A model generated the notes under the pieces. That model did no database searches. It had not been told where the DNA came from and saw only the letters and a program-made list of their open reading frames with translations. From assembly GCA_964371055.1 (NCBI GenBank), contig CAYJLF010000005.1, forward strand, positions 1 through 64,000: a DNA stretch of 64,000 bases, written 5' to 3'. A program made the position numbers and the translations under genes. Of this stretch, positions 1 through 9,227 are shown one piece after another (position 1 is the first letter of the stretch; the number at the start of each line of letters is the position of its first letter). Source of the DNA: CAYJLF01 sp964371055. GTDB lineage: Bacteria > Eisenbacteria > RBG-16-71-46 > CAIMUX01.

Positions 1-50
<50 letters not shown>

Positions 51-292
51 GCGCGGAGCGCCGTTGGATGGTCGGCACGAGCCGTCCCCCCGAAGGAGGG
101 TGGGACGGGCACGGAGAGCTTGTCCATGCGGAAGACCCGCGAGATTCTTCGTCTGATGTCACCGGTCACCCCATAATCCCCAATCGTGGTCATTGAAAAG
201 CCCCACCCCCTGATTGGATTGGAGGAACACGAGATTCGGAGAGGGGTGCGGTCATGCTCCCCGACACCGCGGGAGGTCTCAGGGAGGAGCCG

Positions 293-514
293 ATGGTCAG
301 GGAAGATCGCTGGCAGGAGATTCGCCGCCATCACGGACGGAAACGGCTGCTTGTTTCCTAGATCGGGCGGCGGCCGGATCTGGACCGCAAGACGGTTCGG
401 CGTTGCCTGCGGGACGAGAAGCTGCTCGTTGACTACGCCGGGAAGAAGCCGCACGTGGTGGACCCGCAGACCGGGGAGTGCATCGACGGTAGAGGACCTC
501 TCGACCTCCCCTGA
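293..514 (+). pseudogene. Decayed IS21-type transposase (IstA) relic
   Basis: Frame 293-514 reads like the start of an IS21-family IstA transposase: MVREDRWQEIRRHH, an in-frame TAG at 359-361, then a helix-turn-helix end (LDRKTVRRCLRDEKL) running straight into LLVDYAGKKPHVVDPQTGE, which resembles the start of the DDE integrase core. In intact IstA these blocks lie about 100 residues apart, so an internal deletion is inferred. The reading frame closes at 512-514 with no catalytic triad, and no IstB ATPase follows. It is a dead relic. The family assignment is from motif memory only. Confidence 0.6.
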
Positions 515-1640
515 GCCTGTCGCGTTGCCCCCCGGAGAGCCCCAGATCGGGCGCCCTGATCTGACGCACTGACTACTCCGTTGAAGTTTCCCTACGCGGC
601 GGTCGCGCGACCGCCCTTCCTCTGTGTACTTTGTGAGTTGGTCTTTGCGTGACACTAGCTCTCAAGAGCGATGTCTCTCTCACGTCGGGGGCCCGAGTCC
701 AGACGGTCCACTCGAAAGCTCCGGGACCGCCGGAACGTGGCAATCCGCAACGGCCGTCGTGCGGAAGAGCAAGGCACGCATGCCGCCTATGCCGTCGTGA
801 TCGATGCTATACGGTGCCGGGTGTCCTCAATCCCTCGATCGATGTTCTCCGAATCTTACTTTCGCTCAGCTGTTTGAGTGGAACGATCTACTGGTCCGAC
901 TCCTCGAGGCGTATGGAAGAAAGACAGTCGCAGGAGAGACACATGCGATCTGTTCACGTCCCCTGGCGCGGCAATTGCTTCGGAAACCACTTGTCGCTCG
1001 CTCCGGCGCAGGGACCGGTTGCTTCGCGATCGAACTCACTCAACCGGAGGGGCATGAAGCGGACGTGACCAACCTGACCGGAATCGGGTAAGAACGGGCT
1101 TGCCGGCCCTGTCTATTCGCAGACCTCATGGGGCTACATCAGCCGGCCTTGTCGCCGGTCCCGGCTCAACCCGTCTACAATCCCGCTGATTGCCGTTCAC
1201 ATCCTCAAGGAGACAGTGGCGCCGGTTCTCGAGGGTCCGCCCCCGCAGGGGCGCGAGATGGACTACCGGATCGCCCTCGCGGGCGTTCAGAAATCGACAC
1301 GAAATGGTCCGGGACCCGATCGGATCGAAGGAGGCAGACCAGGCGACCCCAATGAACATCAAGCGGTGATTCCTGATAGGACAGGCAGGTGACATGGGAC
1401 ACGGTGACGGTACAGGCCCGTGACCGAGTCCAAGCAAGTCTACGACCTAAGGGAACGCGGGTCCGCAGCCCTTACACCTCCCCGGTGTGCTGCCTGTCGA
1501 ACCAAGCAAATGTGTGTCGAACTTTGTTGGCACGAGCGCGCTACGTTGGCTAATCTGTCCGGTGGACCACATAACGCACCTAGCCTTCATCTGTCTCCGG
1601 CCAGTTGAAGATCGACGCCCATAAGCCCCGAACTTCGGCG
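515..1640. other. Gene-poor stretch between two IS relics
   Basis: No open frame here looks like a real gene: the short frames are low-complexity, overlap one another and lack ribosome binding sites. A perfect 18-base palindrome (GGCGGTCGCGCGACCGCC) lies at 598-615 and could be an old terminator or IS end. The rest looks like decayed mobile DNA, and I recognise nothing else in it. Confidence 0.5.
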
Positions 1641-1997
1641 CCTAGAAGGATCGGGAACAAACGGAAGGCGGACTCCGCGGAAGTTCTGGAACCAATTCTC
1701 TGACGCCACTTCGTGGGCTCGGTCTCCGTGTCTAAACTTCGCGAAGTGTACGTCAACCGTCCCAGCCTCTCCTACCTCTGGCAGCACCAGATGTACGAGA
1801 AACTCGGGGCGGGTCTCTAGAAGCTGAATCAGGTCGAGGGGCGATCGGCCACCCGGACGAAGCACCTGGCACGGACGGCGGAGGCGCGGCAGACTGAGTT
1901 GAAGACTCGGGACGCCCGTCTCTTGAGGAACGACCGGGTCATTCCGGAGTTCTCGGTCGACTTCATCGAAGCGCACAACGCCGCTGAAGTGCCTTGA
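1641..1997 (+). pseudogene. Decayed IS3-type OrfA transposase relic
   Basis: One frame carries a recognisable OrfA-like helix-turn-helix with leucine-zipper pattern despite stops. It reads KRKADSAEVLEPIL, stop, RHFVGSVSVSKLREV, YVNRPSLSYLWQHQMYE, stop, then a heptad-like tail with RDARLLRNDRVIPEF. This matches the usual order of IS3-family OrfA (RRH, VS.L....Y, PS..Y.WQ, then a coiled coil). In-frame stops lie at 1701 (TGA) and 1818 (TAG), and the frame ends at 1995-1997. No OrfB/DDE partner follows. This is a pseudogene; the exact IS subgroup is uncertain. Confidence 0.55.
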
Positions 1998-2507
1998 ACC
2001 GCCACTGCGCCCCTCCGATCTTCGGGAAGAGGCGGTCGACATCGTCACGGCCGTGGCCGAGAAGATGGAGTTGTCGATGAGTACGTTCGGCCCTCGCTTG
2101 GGAGTGCAGCCGGGGAAGTTCCACGCCCGGCCCCAGCGCTACGGTCGGGCCAACTCCGCACCCTGCCCCTCACAGAACACTCCCGCCGGTCGCATCGGGG
2201 CACTCTCCCACGGCATCCACACATATCACTTCCTGCCGGACGCGCCGTCGCGCCGAACCTTGGTTCTCCTTGCCTCCCCCCGCGAGACTTCGTGGCCTGG
2301 CCCCAATCGCCGCCGGAAGCCCGTATGGGCGCGACTACGCTCTTTGCCACTGCACTTCCACTCCCGAACCCCCATCGTTCTCGCGCACTATCAACCAGCA
2401 CCCCGCATGACGGGTGCCCCTACGCTCGCCCCGTCTGGCGCGGGGCCCCCTCCGCCATCCAACGCCCAAGCATCCGCCCCTCTTTCTGCACACCCGGGAG
2501 TCGTCCC
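1998..2507. other. Leader region of the giant FN3 protein gene
   Basis: No supported gene. The frame of the downstream giant gene stays open from 2292, but the proline- and arginine-rich stretch before 2508 does not resemble protein and precedes a clear signal peptide, so I treat it as untranslated. No convincing promoter was found. Confidence 0.45.
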
Positions 2508-5500
2508 ATGCCATTATCCAGTTCGTACCTCATCCGAGTCCTGCTTGCTGCGGTCGCACACCACGCGCCACGGGCTCGCAGGCGCCGCGTTCTCCTCTTT
2601 CTGATTCTCCCGCTGATACTCCTACTCCCCGCTTCCGCCTTCGCCGTCGGCGAGGAGATCTACGGCGACTTCAACCAGTTCTGCATAGACAACTTCGGAG
2701 CCGCACACGAACCTCTCGTCTACGATACCTTCGGCACGACCCCGGAGTTCGTCCCGTCCGGATCATGGCTCTATACTTCCCGCAACTCCGCATCCGTAGC
2801 GTTCGAGACCAACATTCCCACGACGAGTTACATCCGCTTCGGCCCCACGACAGCCTACGGCGACAGTACCGCCGTCGTGGAACGCCCCTACTACCTTCAT
2901 CTTCATCACCTGACTGGACTCCAGCCTGGGCAAACATATCACTATCAACTCGTCGCTATTGATGAGCGCGACGTGCTCCTGCTGTCAGGGGACATGACTC
3001 TTCAAACCGTCGCGCTGTCCGACGCCATTCCCGTTCCCGGGAGCCTGGCCGGTCCCCCTTATGTCCTCGCCACGCCCAACACCACTTACATTCTCACCCA
3101 GGACATCGTGTCTGACACGCGAGCCATTTCGATCAAGGCCGCCGGCGTCTTTCTGGATCTCAACGGCCACACGATCACATATGACAATGGTCCGCCCAAG
3201 GTATACGACTCCACCTGGAATGGCTACCTTTACAGTGACAGCTCGACTACGGGTATCCACTACTGGATATGGAATCCTGGCTCGAGCACTACGACCATTA
3301 CGAACGGCACGGTACGACAAGGCGTGAACTGTGGTTCCGGATCCATCGGCGTGGGCTTCAACCCAGTTCTCACGGCCGGGGGACAAGTCAACGTATGCGG
3401 TATTCGGATGGACTGGGCCGGGAATGGCGTCAGTGGTCTGAACTGCTACCAAGGCACGTTGTCCGCACATCACAATGTGGTGATCGATAAGGGCACGGTC
3501 ATTCACAATCGTCATGAAGGCAACAAGGCCATATGGAGTGCACTCATTTCTGCAGATGGCGTACATCACAATCGCATCAGTCGTACTAGGCACCAGGGCA
3601 TTCGCAATAATGGCGGTGGCGCGATTGCGGATAACGAAGTATACATGGATAGCTACGATACCAATTCGTACGGCATTGAGTGCACACAGGACGTCGCTCG
3701 CAACAAGATATTCGGTACCGGCTACATGGCGACGGCGCTTGCGTGGCGATTCGAGGAGAACTGGGCAGACGCGACGATTCGTGACAACTTCGTGCACATG
3801 CAGGGCGTGGCGCCAACGAACAGAAGTACAGAGTACGGTACATATAGCTCGGTGAATGGAGTGCGCCTTACTCAATATGGCGGTGATTCTTATCGATACG
3901 AGAACGTGGTGTACGAGGACAATGTTATTGTGATCAAGACACGTGAAGGATGTAACACTGCGCGAGGCACAGAGCTGTTTTCAGATGCAAACATTAGTGA
4001 TGTGGTGTTTCGGAATAATGTAGTTAAGGTGGATGTTCAAGACGCAAGCACGTCAACGGCATCGTGTATCGTCGCGCACGGCACCGTCAACGCGCCGCTC
4101 GATCAGCTGCCAGTGATCTATGAGGATAATGTATTGTTGTCAAATAGTATGCACGTGCGTTTCGGCGACTCGTATGCAGTAGGTGGAAATCACCAGCTCA
4201 GACGCAATACATACCGCAGGACCAGCGGACAAACGGCGTACCACACGATTCAGATTGGCTATTGGGTTTGCGACACATTCGGAAATAGGTTTATTGATTC
4301 GATCGTCGAAGGAGGAGCGGGCCTGGAGGACAATCTGTTCGTCGGGACTGGGCGCAGGGACTATTCGGTTGGGCACTCTTTGTACATCGAAGCCGAACGT
4401 TCCACTGGAGACCCAATCGCTCTGGACTCTCTTCGTCTCGCGGACAACACGGGCGTCAACTATCGCGTGCAGACCGATGCAGTGGGTGCTGCCCGACTCG
4501 AACTTCTGGAGTACGCCTACGTGGCACCCCAGGGAGCACCGCAGGCGACTCGCATTGCCCACACCGGCCACACTTTCCAGATCGACGGCTACGAGCCCTA
4601 CGTCGTCAGCCCCGAGCTCTTCGCCATCTCCAACAACGAGGCGGATCCGGTCACGATCGTCTTCACGCCACTCGGCACCCCACCCGACACCACGCCCCCC
4701 TCCGGCGTCACCAACCTCGCGTTCACCTCCACCACCCAGACCACCGCCACCCTGACCTGGACCTCCGTCGGCGACGACGGCAACAGCGGCACGGCCACGA
4801 CCTACGACCTCCGCCGCTCGACCAGCCCGATCACGGCGGCGAACTTCGCCTCGGCCACTCAGATCAGCGGCGAGCCCACTCCGAAGGCCGCCGGCCAGCC
4901 CGAGACCTTCACCGTCACCGGACTGTCCACCGGCACCACCTACTACTTCGCCCTCAAGGTCGCCGACGAGGTACCCAACTGGAGCGCTCTCTCCAATGTG
5001 CCGAGCGGGACCACGCTTCCCCCGCCTGACACCACGCCCCCCTCCGGCGCCACCACCCTCGCGGTCCCCTCCACCACCCAGACCACCGCCACCCTCACCT
5101 GGACCGCGGTGGGTGACGACGGCAACAGCGGCACGGCCACGGCCTACGATCTGCGCCGCTCGACCAGCCCGATCACGGCGGCGAACTTCGCCTCGGCCGC
5201 CGAGGCCAGCGGCGAGCCCACTCCGAAGGCCGCCGGCCAGCCCGAGACCTTCACCGTCACCGGACTGTCCACCGGCACCACCTACTACTTCGCCCTCAAG
5301 GTCGCCGACGAGGTACCCAACTGGAGCGCTCTCTCCAATGTGCCGAGCGGGACCACGCTTCCCCCGCCTGACACCACGCCCCCCTCCGGCGCCACCACCC
5401 TCGCGGTCCCCTCCACCACCCAGACCACCGCCACCCTCACCTGGACCGCGGTGGGTGACGACGGCAACGGCGGCACCGCCACGACCTACGACCTGCGCTA

Positions 5501-8500
5501 CTCGACCGCGGTGATCAATGCCGGCAACTGGGGATCGGCCCTGCAGGTCACCGGCGAACCCGTACCTAAGGCCGCGGGCCATCCCGAGACCTTCACCGTC
5601 ACCGGCCTGACTGCGGGCACGACCTACTACTTCGCCCTCAAAGTGGCCGACGAGGTGCCCAACTGGAGCGCGCTCTCCAACGTCCCCAGCGCGATGACGC
5701 AGGCGGAGCCTCCTCCTCCCCCGCCACCGGGCGACACGACGCCCCCCTCCGGCGTCACCAACCTCGCGGTCTCCTCCACCACCCAGACCACCGCCACCCT
5801 GACCTGGACCGCGGTGGGCGACGACGGCAACAGCGGCACGGCCACGACCTACGACCTGCGCTATTCCACTGCGGCCATCAACACGGGCACCTGGGGATCG
5901 GCGACACAGGTCACGGGAGAACCCGCCCCCCAAGCCGCCGGCCAGCCCGAGACCTTCACCGTCACCAACCTCACGGCCGGGACCACCTACTACTTCGCGC
6001 TCAAGGTCGCCGACGAAGTCCCCAACTGGAGCGTGATCTCCAATGTCCCGAGCGCGGCGACGCAGGAGGAGCCTCCTCCGCCCCCACCACCGGTTGACAC
6101 GGTGCCACCGGCCGCGGTCACAGACCTCGTGACGGACGCCCACTCCCAGACCGCGATCCACCTCACCTGGACCGCCGTCGGGGACGACAGCACCGGCGGC
6201 ACGGCCACGACCTACGACCTGCGCTATGCGCAGACCGCCGTCACCGAAGCCAACTGGGATCAGGCCACCCAGGCCACGGGGGAGCCGGCGCCGGATTCCT
6301 CCGGTCAGGCCCAGGACTTCACCGTGGACGGCCTCGCCCCGGGTACGACCTACTTCTTCGTCCTCAAAGTCGGAGACGAGGTGCCCAACTGGAGCGGGCT
6401 CTCCAACATCGCCAGCCGTCAGACCTCGTCGCCGCCTCCCCCTCCCCCGCCCCTCGACCAGTCCTCGCCGTCCAGGATCGCCGACCTCACGATCGACACC
6501 ATGGACCAGCTCTCCGCCACCCTCACCTGGACGGCACCGGGGGACGACGGCGACAGCGGCACCGCGACCGCCTACGACCTGCGTTACTCCACCGCCCCCA
6601 TCCAAACCACGACTTGGGACGATGCCCTGCAGATCCGGGACGTATCGGCACCGCGGCCGGCGGGCCAGCCGGAAAGCCTCAGCGTCTCCGGGCTGACCGA
6701 GGGGACGACCTACTTCTTCGCCTTGAAGGCGGCCGACGAGGTCCCCAACTGGAGCGAGTTGTCCAACGTCGTCAGTGGGACGACGCCGGTCACGCCTCCT
6801 CCGCCCCCACCCCCACCGCCGCCGGACACAACCCCACCCGCGGCGATCCATGACCTCACCTCCACCGATGCGGGGGAGACCTGGATCGTGCTCTCGTGGA
6901 CAGCCCCCGGGGACGACGGCGGCATTGGCCGCGCCCACCTCTATCAGCTCCGGTCCTTGATCGGCAGCAGCGTCAGTTCGGAAGAGCAATGGCTGCTCGC
7001 CACTCCGATCGTGACGGGCCTGCCTGATCCGCTGCCGGCCGGGACCGCGCAGGAGTTCACCGTCTCGGGCCTGGCCGCGGGCACTAACTACGGTTTTGCG
7101 ATCCGCGCGCTGGACGAGTCCGGCAACCTGGGGGCGCTCAGCGCTCCGTTCTCCGCAGCCACGCTGTCGCCGCCCCCGCCCCCGCCCCCGCCGCCACCAC
7201 CGCCCCCTCCGGCGGATACCTCCTCGCCCGCGGCGATCACCGACCTGCTCGTGAGTTCCACGACTGAGACCACGGCGACTCTGACCTGGACCGCGGTGGG
7301 GGATGACGAGTTGATCGGCACAGCCGCTTCCTACGACCTCCGCTCCTCGACCTCGAGGATCACCCCGGGAAGCTGGGCGCGGGCGCGAGAGATCATCGGC
7401 GAACCGATGCCGGCTGCGGCCAGAGATACGCAGAGCTTCACCGTGACGGATCTCAGCCCCGGAACGACCCACTACTTCGCGCTCAAGGTCGCGGATGAGG
7501 TGCCCAACTGGGGCGACCTCTCCAACCTGGCCGAGGGTACGACCCTCTCGCCGCCGCCACCCCCTCCACCCGATGACACGACCCCGCCGGCTGACGTGCG
7601 GGATCTGACGATCAGCACAGCAGGCACGAGTTGGGTGGAGCTGCGCTGGACCGCGGTGGGAGACGACGGCGCCAGCGGCACCGCCCACGCTTATGACCTC
7701 CGCTACTCCTCTTCCCGGATCACCCCCGGTTCCTGGAGTCGCGCGAACCCAGTCTCGACGGTGCCGTCGCCGCCCCGCGCCGCGGGGCAACCCGAGGTCT
7801 CGGTCGTCCCGGGCCTTGCCTCCGGGCTCACCTACCACTTCGCCCTCAAGGTGCGCGACGAAGGCGGCAACTGGAGTGGGCTCTCCAACGTTCCCAGCGG
7901 AGCCACCCAGATCTCGGGGCCGCAGCCCCCCTCGGGGGATCCCACGCCGCCTGCGGCCATCGACGATCTCGCCGCCGTGGCCACCACCGACAGCACGATC
8001 ACCCTGACCTGGACCGCCCCGGGTGACGATGGAGACGTGGGGCAGGCCGCCTCCTATCAGGTGCGTTACCTGGTCGGCTCTCTCCTCGACCTCGAGAGCG
8101 AGTGGGAGCAGGGGGTGGCGGGAGCGGGGGAGATCCTGCGGCCCGCTCCGGTCGGGCAGCGCGAGGAATACACCGTGCAGGGCCTGACCCCGGGCGTGGC
8201 TTACGGACTCGCGGTCCGCGCCAGGGACGAGCAGGGGAACTTGGGACCGCTCGGGCTCTCGGTGCTGATCACGACGGGGACGGAAGTACCCCCGGTGCTC
8301 GCCCCCACGGCGGTCACCGAGCTCCGGGTCGTGAAGGTGGAAAGCCGCCTGGCCTGGCTGGCCCTGCGTCACCCGGAGAACCCGGCCGGAACCGTGACGA
8401 CGCACTACGAGGCGCGTCTGCGGACGAGTCCGATCGATTCCACCTCGTGGGCCAACGCCGGCCTCGTGGAAGCCCCGGAGCCGGGAGCCGCCGGGACCGA

Positions 8501-9206
8501 GACGGAGTGGACGATCACCAGCCTCGAACCCGCCACCACCTACTACCTCGCGGTCCGTGCCTTCGGGCTGACCGATCGCGCTTCGCCGCTCTCTCCCAGC
8601 GTCGAGATCCGCACGCCCGGAGAAGATCTCGCCCCGCCCGACCCGCCCGGTGCGCCCCAGGCTTCCTGGAGCGTGGATGGAACGCGGGTGACGCTGCAGT
8701 GGTCACCCTCGACCGACTCACGCGTCACGGGCTACCTGCTCTACGCGCAGGGCCCGTCCACAGGCTGGTTCCGCCTGCGGGAGGAAATCCTAGCCGACCC
8801 GACGGTGGAGCTCGATCGCCCCGACCCAAAGCTCGTCCGGCGGCTGGCCGTACGCGCGACCACCGCGGCCGGTGTCGAGAGCGCCCTCTCTGTGTCCCTC
8901 GACCTCTTCGCCCACGAGTGGCAGCTCGAAGGACCGTTCCCCCACCCGATCACCGACCGTTGCCGGTTCGTGGTCAGTGTCCCGGCCGACTTCCCCGAAG
9001 GGACCCGCCTGCGGGTAGAGATCCTCTCCCTCCACGGAGAGCGGGAGGCGCTGCTCCACGACGCCGTGGTCTTTCCAGGATCGAGCGTTGAGGTCTTCTG
9101 GGACCGGAAAACAACATCTGGAAAGGCCGCGCCTCCGGGATTCCATTACGTGTTGTGCACCGGAAATGGAAGGAGGACGATGAGGACGGTGTATGTGGGG
9201 CCGTAG
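2508..9206 (+). CDS. Giant secreted beta-helix / fibronectin III repeat protein
   Basis: This is a 2232-residue secreted, probably cell-surface or extracellular protein. The ATG at 2508 precedes a charged stretch and a hydrophobic signal peptide ending near ASAFA. A short FN3-like domain lies near residues 50-165, then a right-handed beta-helix region (about 180-690) of N/G-rich turns such as IRDNFVHM and FRNNVVKV. About 12 FN3 repeats of 114-121 residues follow, each starting DTTPP and carrying LTWTAVGDDG and TTYYFALKVADE. They are separated by poly-proline linkers. The last ~90 residues form a FlgD-like module (LRVEILSLHGE, VFWDRKTTSGK). The gene stands alone, convergent with the polysaccharide locus. 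The exact role is unknown; carbohydrate binding, adhesion or scaffolding are possible. Confidence 0.85.
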   Translation: MPLSSSYLIRVLLAAVAHHAPRARRRRVLLFLILPLILLLPASAFAVGEEIYGDFNQFCIDNFGAAHEPLVYDTFGTTPEFVPSGSWLYTSRNSASVAFETNIPTTSYIRFGPTTAYGDSTAVVERPYYLHLHHLTGLQPGQTYHYQLVAIDERDVLLLSGDMTLQTVALSDAIPVPGSLAGPPYVLATPNTTYILTQDIVSDTRAISIKAAGVFLDLNGHTITYDNGPPKVYDSTWNGYLYSDSSTTGIHYWIWNPGSSTTTITNGTVRQGVNCGSGSIGVGFNPVLTAGGQVNVCGIRMDWAGNGVSGLNCYQGTLSAHHNVVIDKGTVIHNRHEGNKAIWSALISADGVHHNRISRTRHQGIRNNGGGAIADNEVYMDSYDTNSYGIECTQDVARNKIFGTGYMATALAWRFEENWADATIRDNFVHMQGVAPTNRSTEYGTYSSVNGVRLTQYGGDSYRYENVVYEDNVIVIKTREGCNTARGTELFSDANISDVVFRNNVVKVDVQDASTSTASCIVAHGTVNAPLDQLPVIYEDNVLLSNSMHVRFGDSYAVGGNHQLRRNTYRRTSGQTAYHTIQIGYWVCDTFGNRFIDSIVEGGAGLEDNLFVGTGRRDYSVGHSLYIEAERSTGDPIALDSLRLADNTGVNYRVQTDAVGAARLELLEYAYVAPQGAPQATRIAHTGHTFQIDGYEPYVVSPELFAISNNEADPVTIVFTPLGTPPDTTPPSGVTNLAFTSTTQTTATLTWTSVGDDGNSGTATTYDLRRSTSPITAANFASATQISGEPTPKAAGQPETFTVTGLSTGTTYYFALKVADEVPNWSALSNVPSGTTLPPPDTTPPSGATTLAVPSTTQTTATLTWTAVGDDGNSGTATAYDLRRSTSPITAANFASAAEASGEPTPKAAGQPETFTVTGLSTGTTYYFALKVADEVPNWSALSNVPSGTTLPPPDTTPPSGATTLAVPSTTQTTATLTWTAVGDDGNGGTATTYDLRYSTAVINAGNWGSALQVTGEPVPKAAGHPETFTVTGLTAGTTYYFALKVADEVPNWSALSNVPSAMTQAEPPPPPPPGDTTPPSGVTNLAVSSTTQTTATLTWTAVGDDGNSGTATTYDLRYSTAAINTGTWGSATQVTGEPAPQAAGQPETFTVTNLTAGTTYYFALKVADEVPNWSVISNVPSAATQEEPPPPPPPVDTVPPAAVTDLVTDAHSQTAIHLTWTAVGDDSTGGTATTYDLRYAQTAVTEANWDQATQATGEPAPDSSGQAQDFTVDGLAPGTTYFFVLKVGDEVPNWSGLSNIASRQTSSPPPPPPPLDQSSPSRIADLTIDTMDQLSATLTWTAPGDDGDSGTATAYDLRYSTAPIQTTTWDDALQIRDVSAPRPAGQPESLSVSGLTEGTTYFFALKAADEVPNWSELSNVVSGTTPVTPPPPPPPPPPDTTPPAAIHDLTSTDAGETWIVLSWTAPGDDGGIGRAHLYQLRSLIGSSVSSEEQWLLATPIVTGLPDPLPAGTAQEFTVSGLAAGTNYGFAIRALDESGNLGALSAPFSAATLSPPPPPPPPPPPPPPADTSSPAAITDLLVSSTTETTATLTWTAVGDDELIGTAASYDLRSSTSRITPGSWARAREIIGEPMPAAARDTQSFTVTDLSPGTTHYFALKVADEVPNWGDLSNLAEGTTLSPPPPPPPDDTTPPADVRDLTISTAGTSWVELRWTAVGDDGASGTAHAYDLRYSSSRITPGSWSRANPVSTVPSPPRAAGQPEVSVVPGLASGLTYHFALKVRDEGGNWSGLSNVPSGATQISGPQPPSGDPTPPAAIDDLAAVATTDSTITLTWTAPGDDGDVGQAASYQVRYLVGSLLDLESEWEQGVAGAGEILRPAPVGQREEYTVQGLTPGVAYGLAVRARDEQGNLGPLGLSVLITTGTEVPPVLAPTAVTELRVVKVESRLAWLALRHPENPAGTVTTHYEARLRTSPIDSTSWANAGLVEAPEPGAAGTETEWTITSLEPATTYYLAVRAFGLTDRASPLSPSVEIRTPGEDLAPPDPPGAPQASWSVDGTRVTLQWSPSTDSRVTGYLLYAQGPSTGWFRLREEILADPTVELDRPDPKLVRRLAVRATTAAGVESALSVSLDLFAHEWQLEGPFPHPITDRCRFVVSVPADFPEGTRLRVEILSLHGEREALLHDAVVFPGSSVEVFWDRKTTSGKAAPPGFHYVLCTGNGRRTMRTVYVGP
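4686..5732 (+). repeat. Near-identical tandem FN3 repeat units (period 342 bp)
   Basis: Successive repeat units begin with GAC codons at 4686, 5028 and 5370 (exactly 342 bp, 114 codons apart), and the next at 5733 after 363 bp. The first two spacings carry almost the same DNA; for example the stretch from about 4870 recurs from about 5212 over more than 250 bp. This identity at nucleotide level points to recent duplication or ongoing copy-number change. Confidence 0.85.
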
Positions 9207-9227
9207 CTGATCACGTTTTCCCGTTCG

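Noticed and set aside
649..1100. Small open frames between the IS relics
   Set aside because: They overlap in several frames, have no ribosome site and no recognisable motif. They are most likely chance frames in decayed DNA.
2260..2276. TTGGTTCTCCTTGCCT upstream of the giant gene as a -24/-12 promoter
   Set aside because: Only 8 bases separate GG and GC instead of the required 10.
4140..8405. A 1421-codon open frame on the minus strand
   Set aside because: It runs antisense to the FN3 repeats and exists because of strong GC bias in codon third positions. The translation is Gly/Arg-rich repeats with no domain.
4686..9000. Regular repeats considered as a CRISPR or other non-coding array
   Set aside because: The repeats keep one reading frame, are about 342-363 bp long and encode FN3 domains. 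No short direct repeat with unique spacers occurs anywhere in the window.
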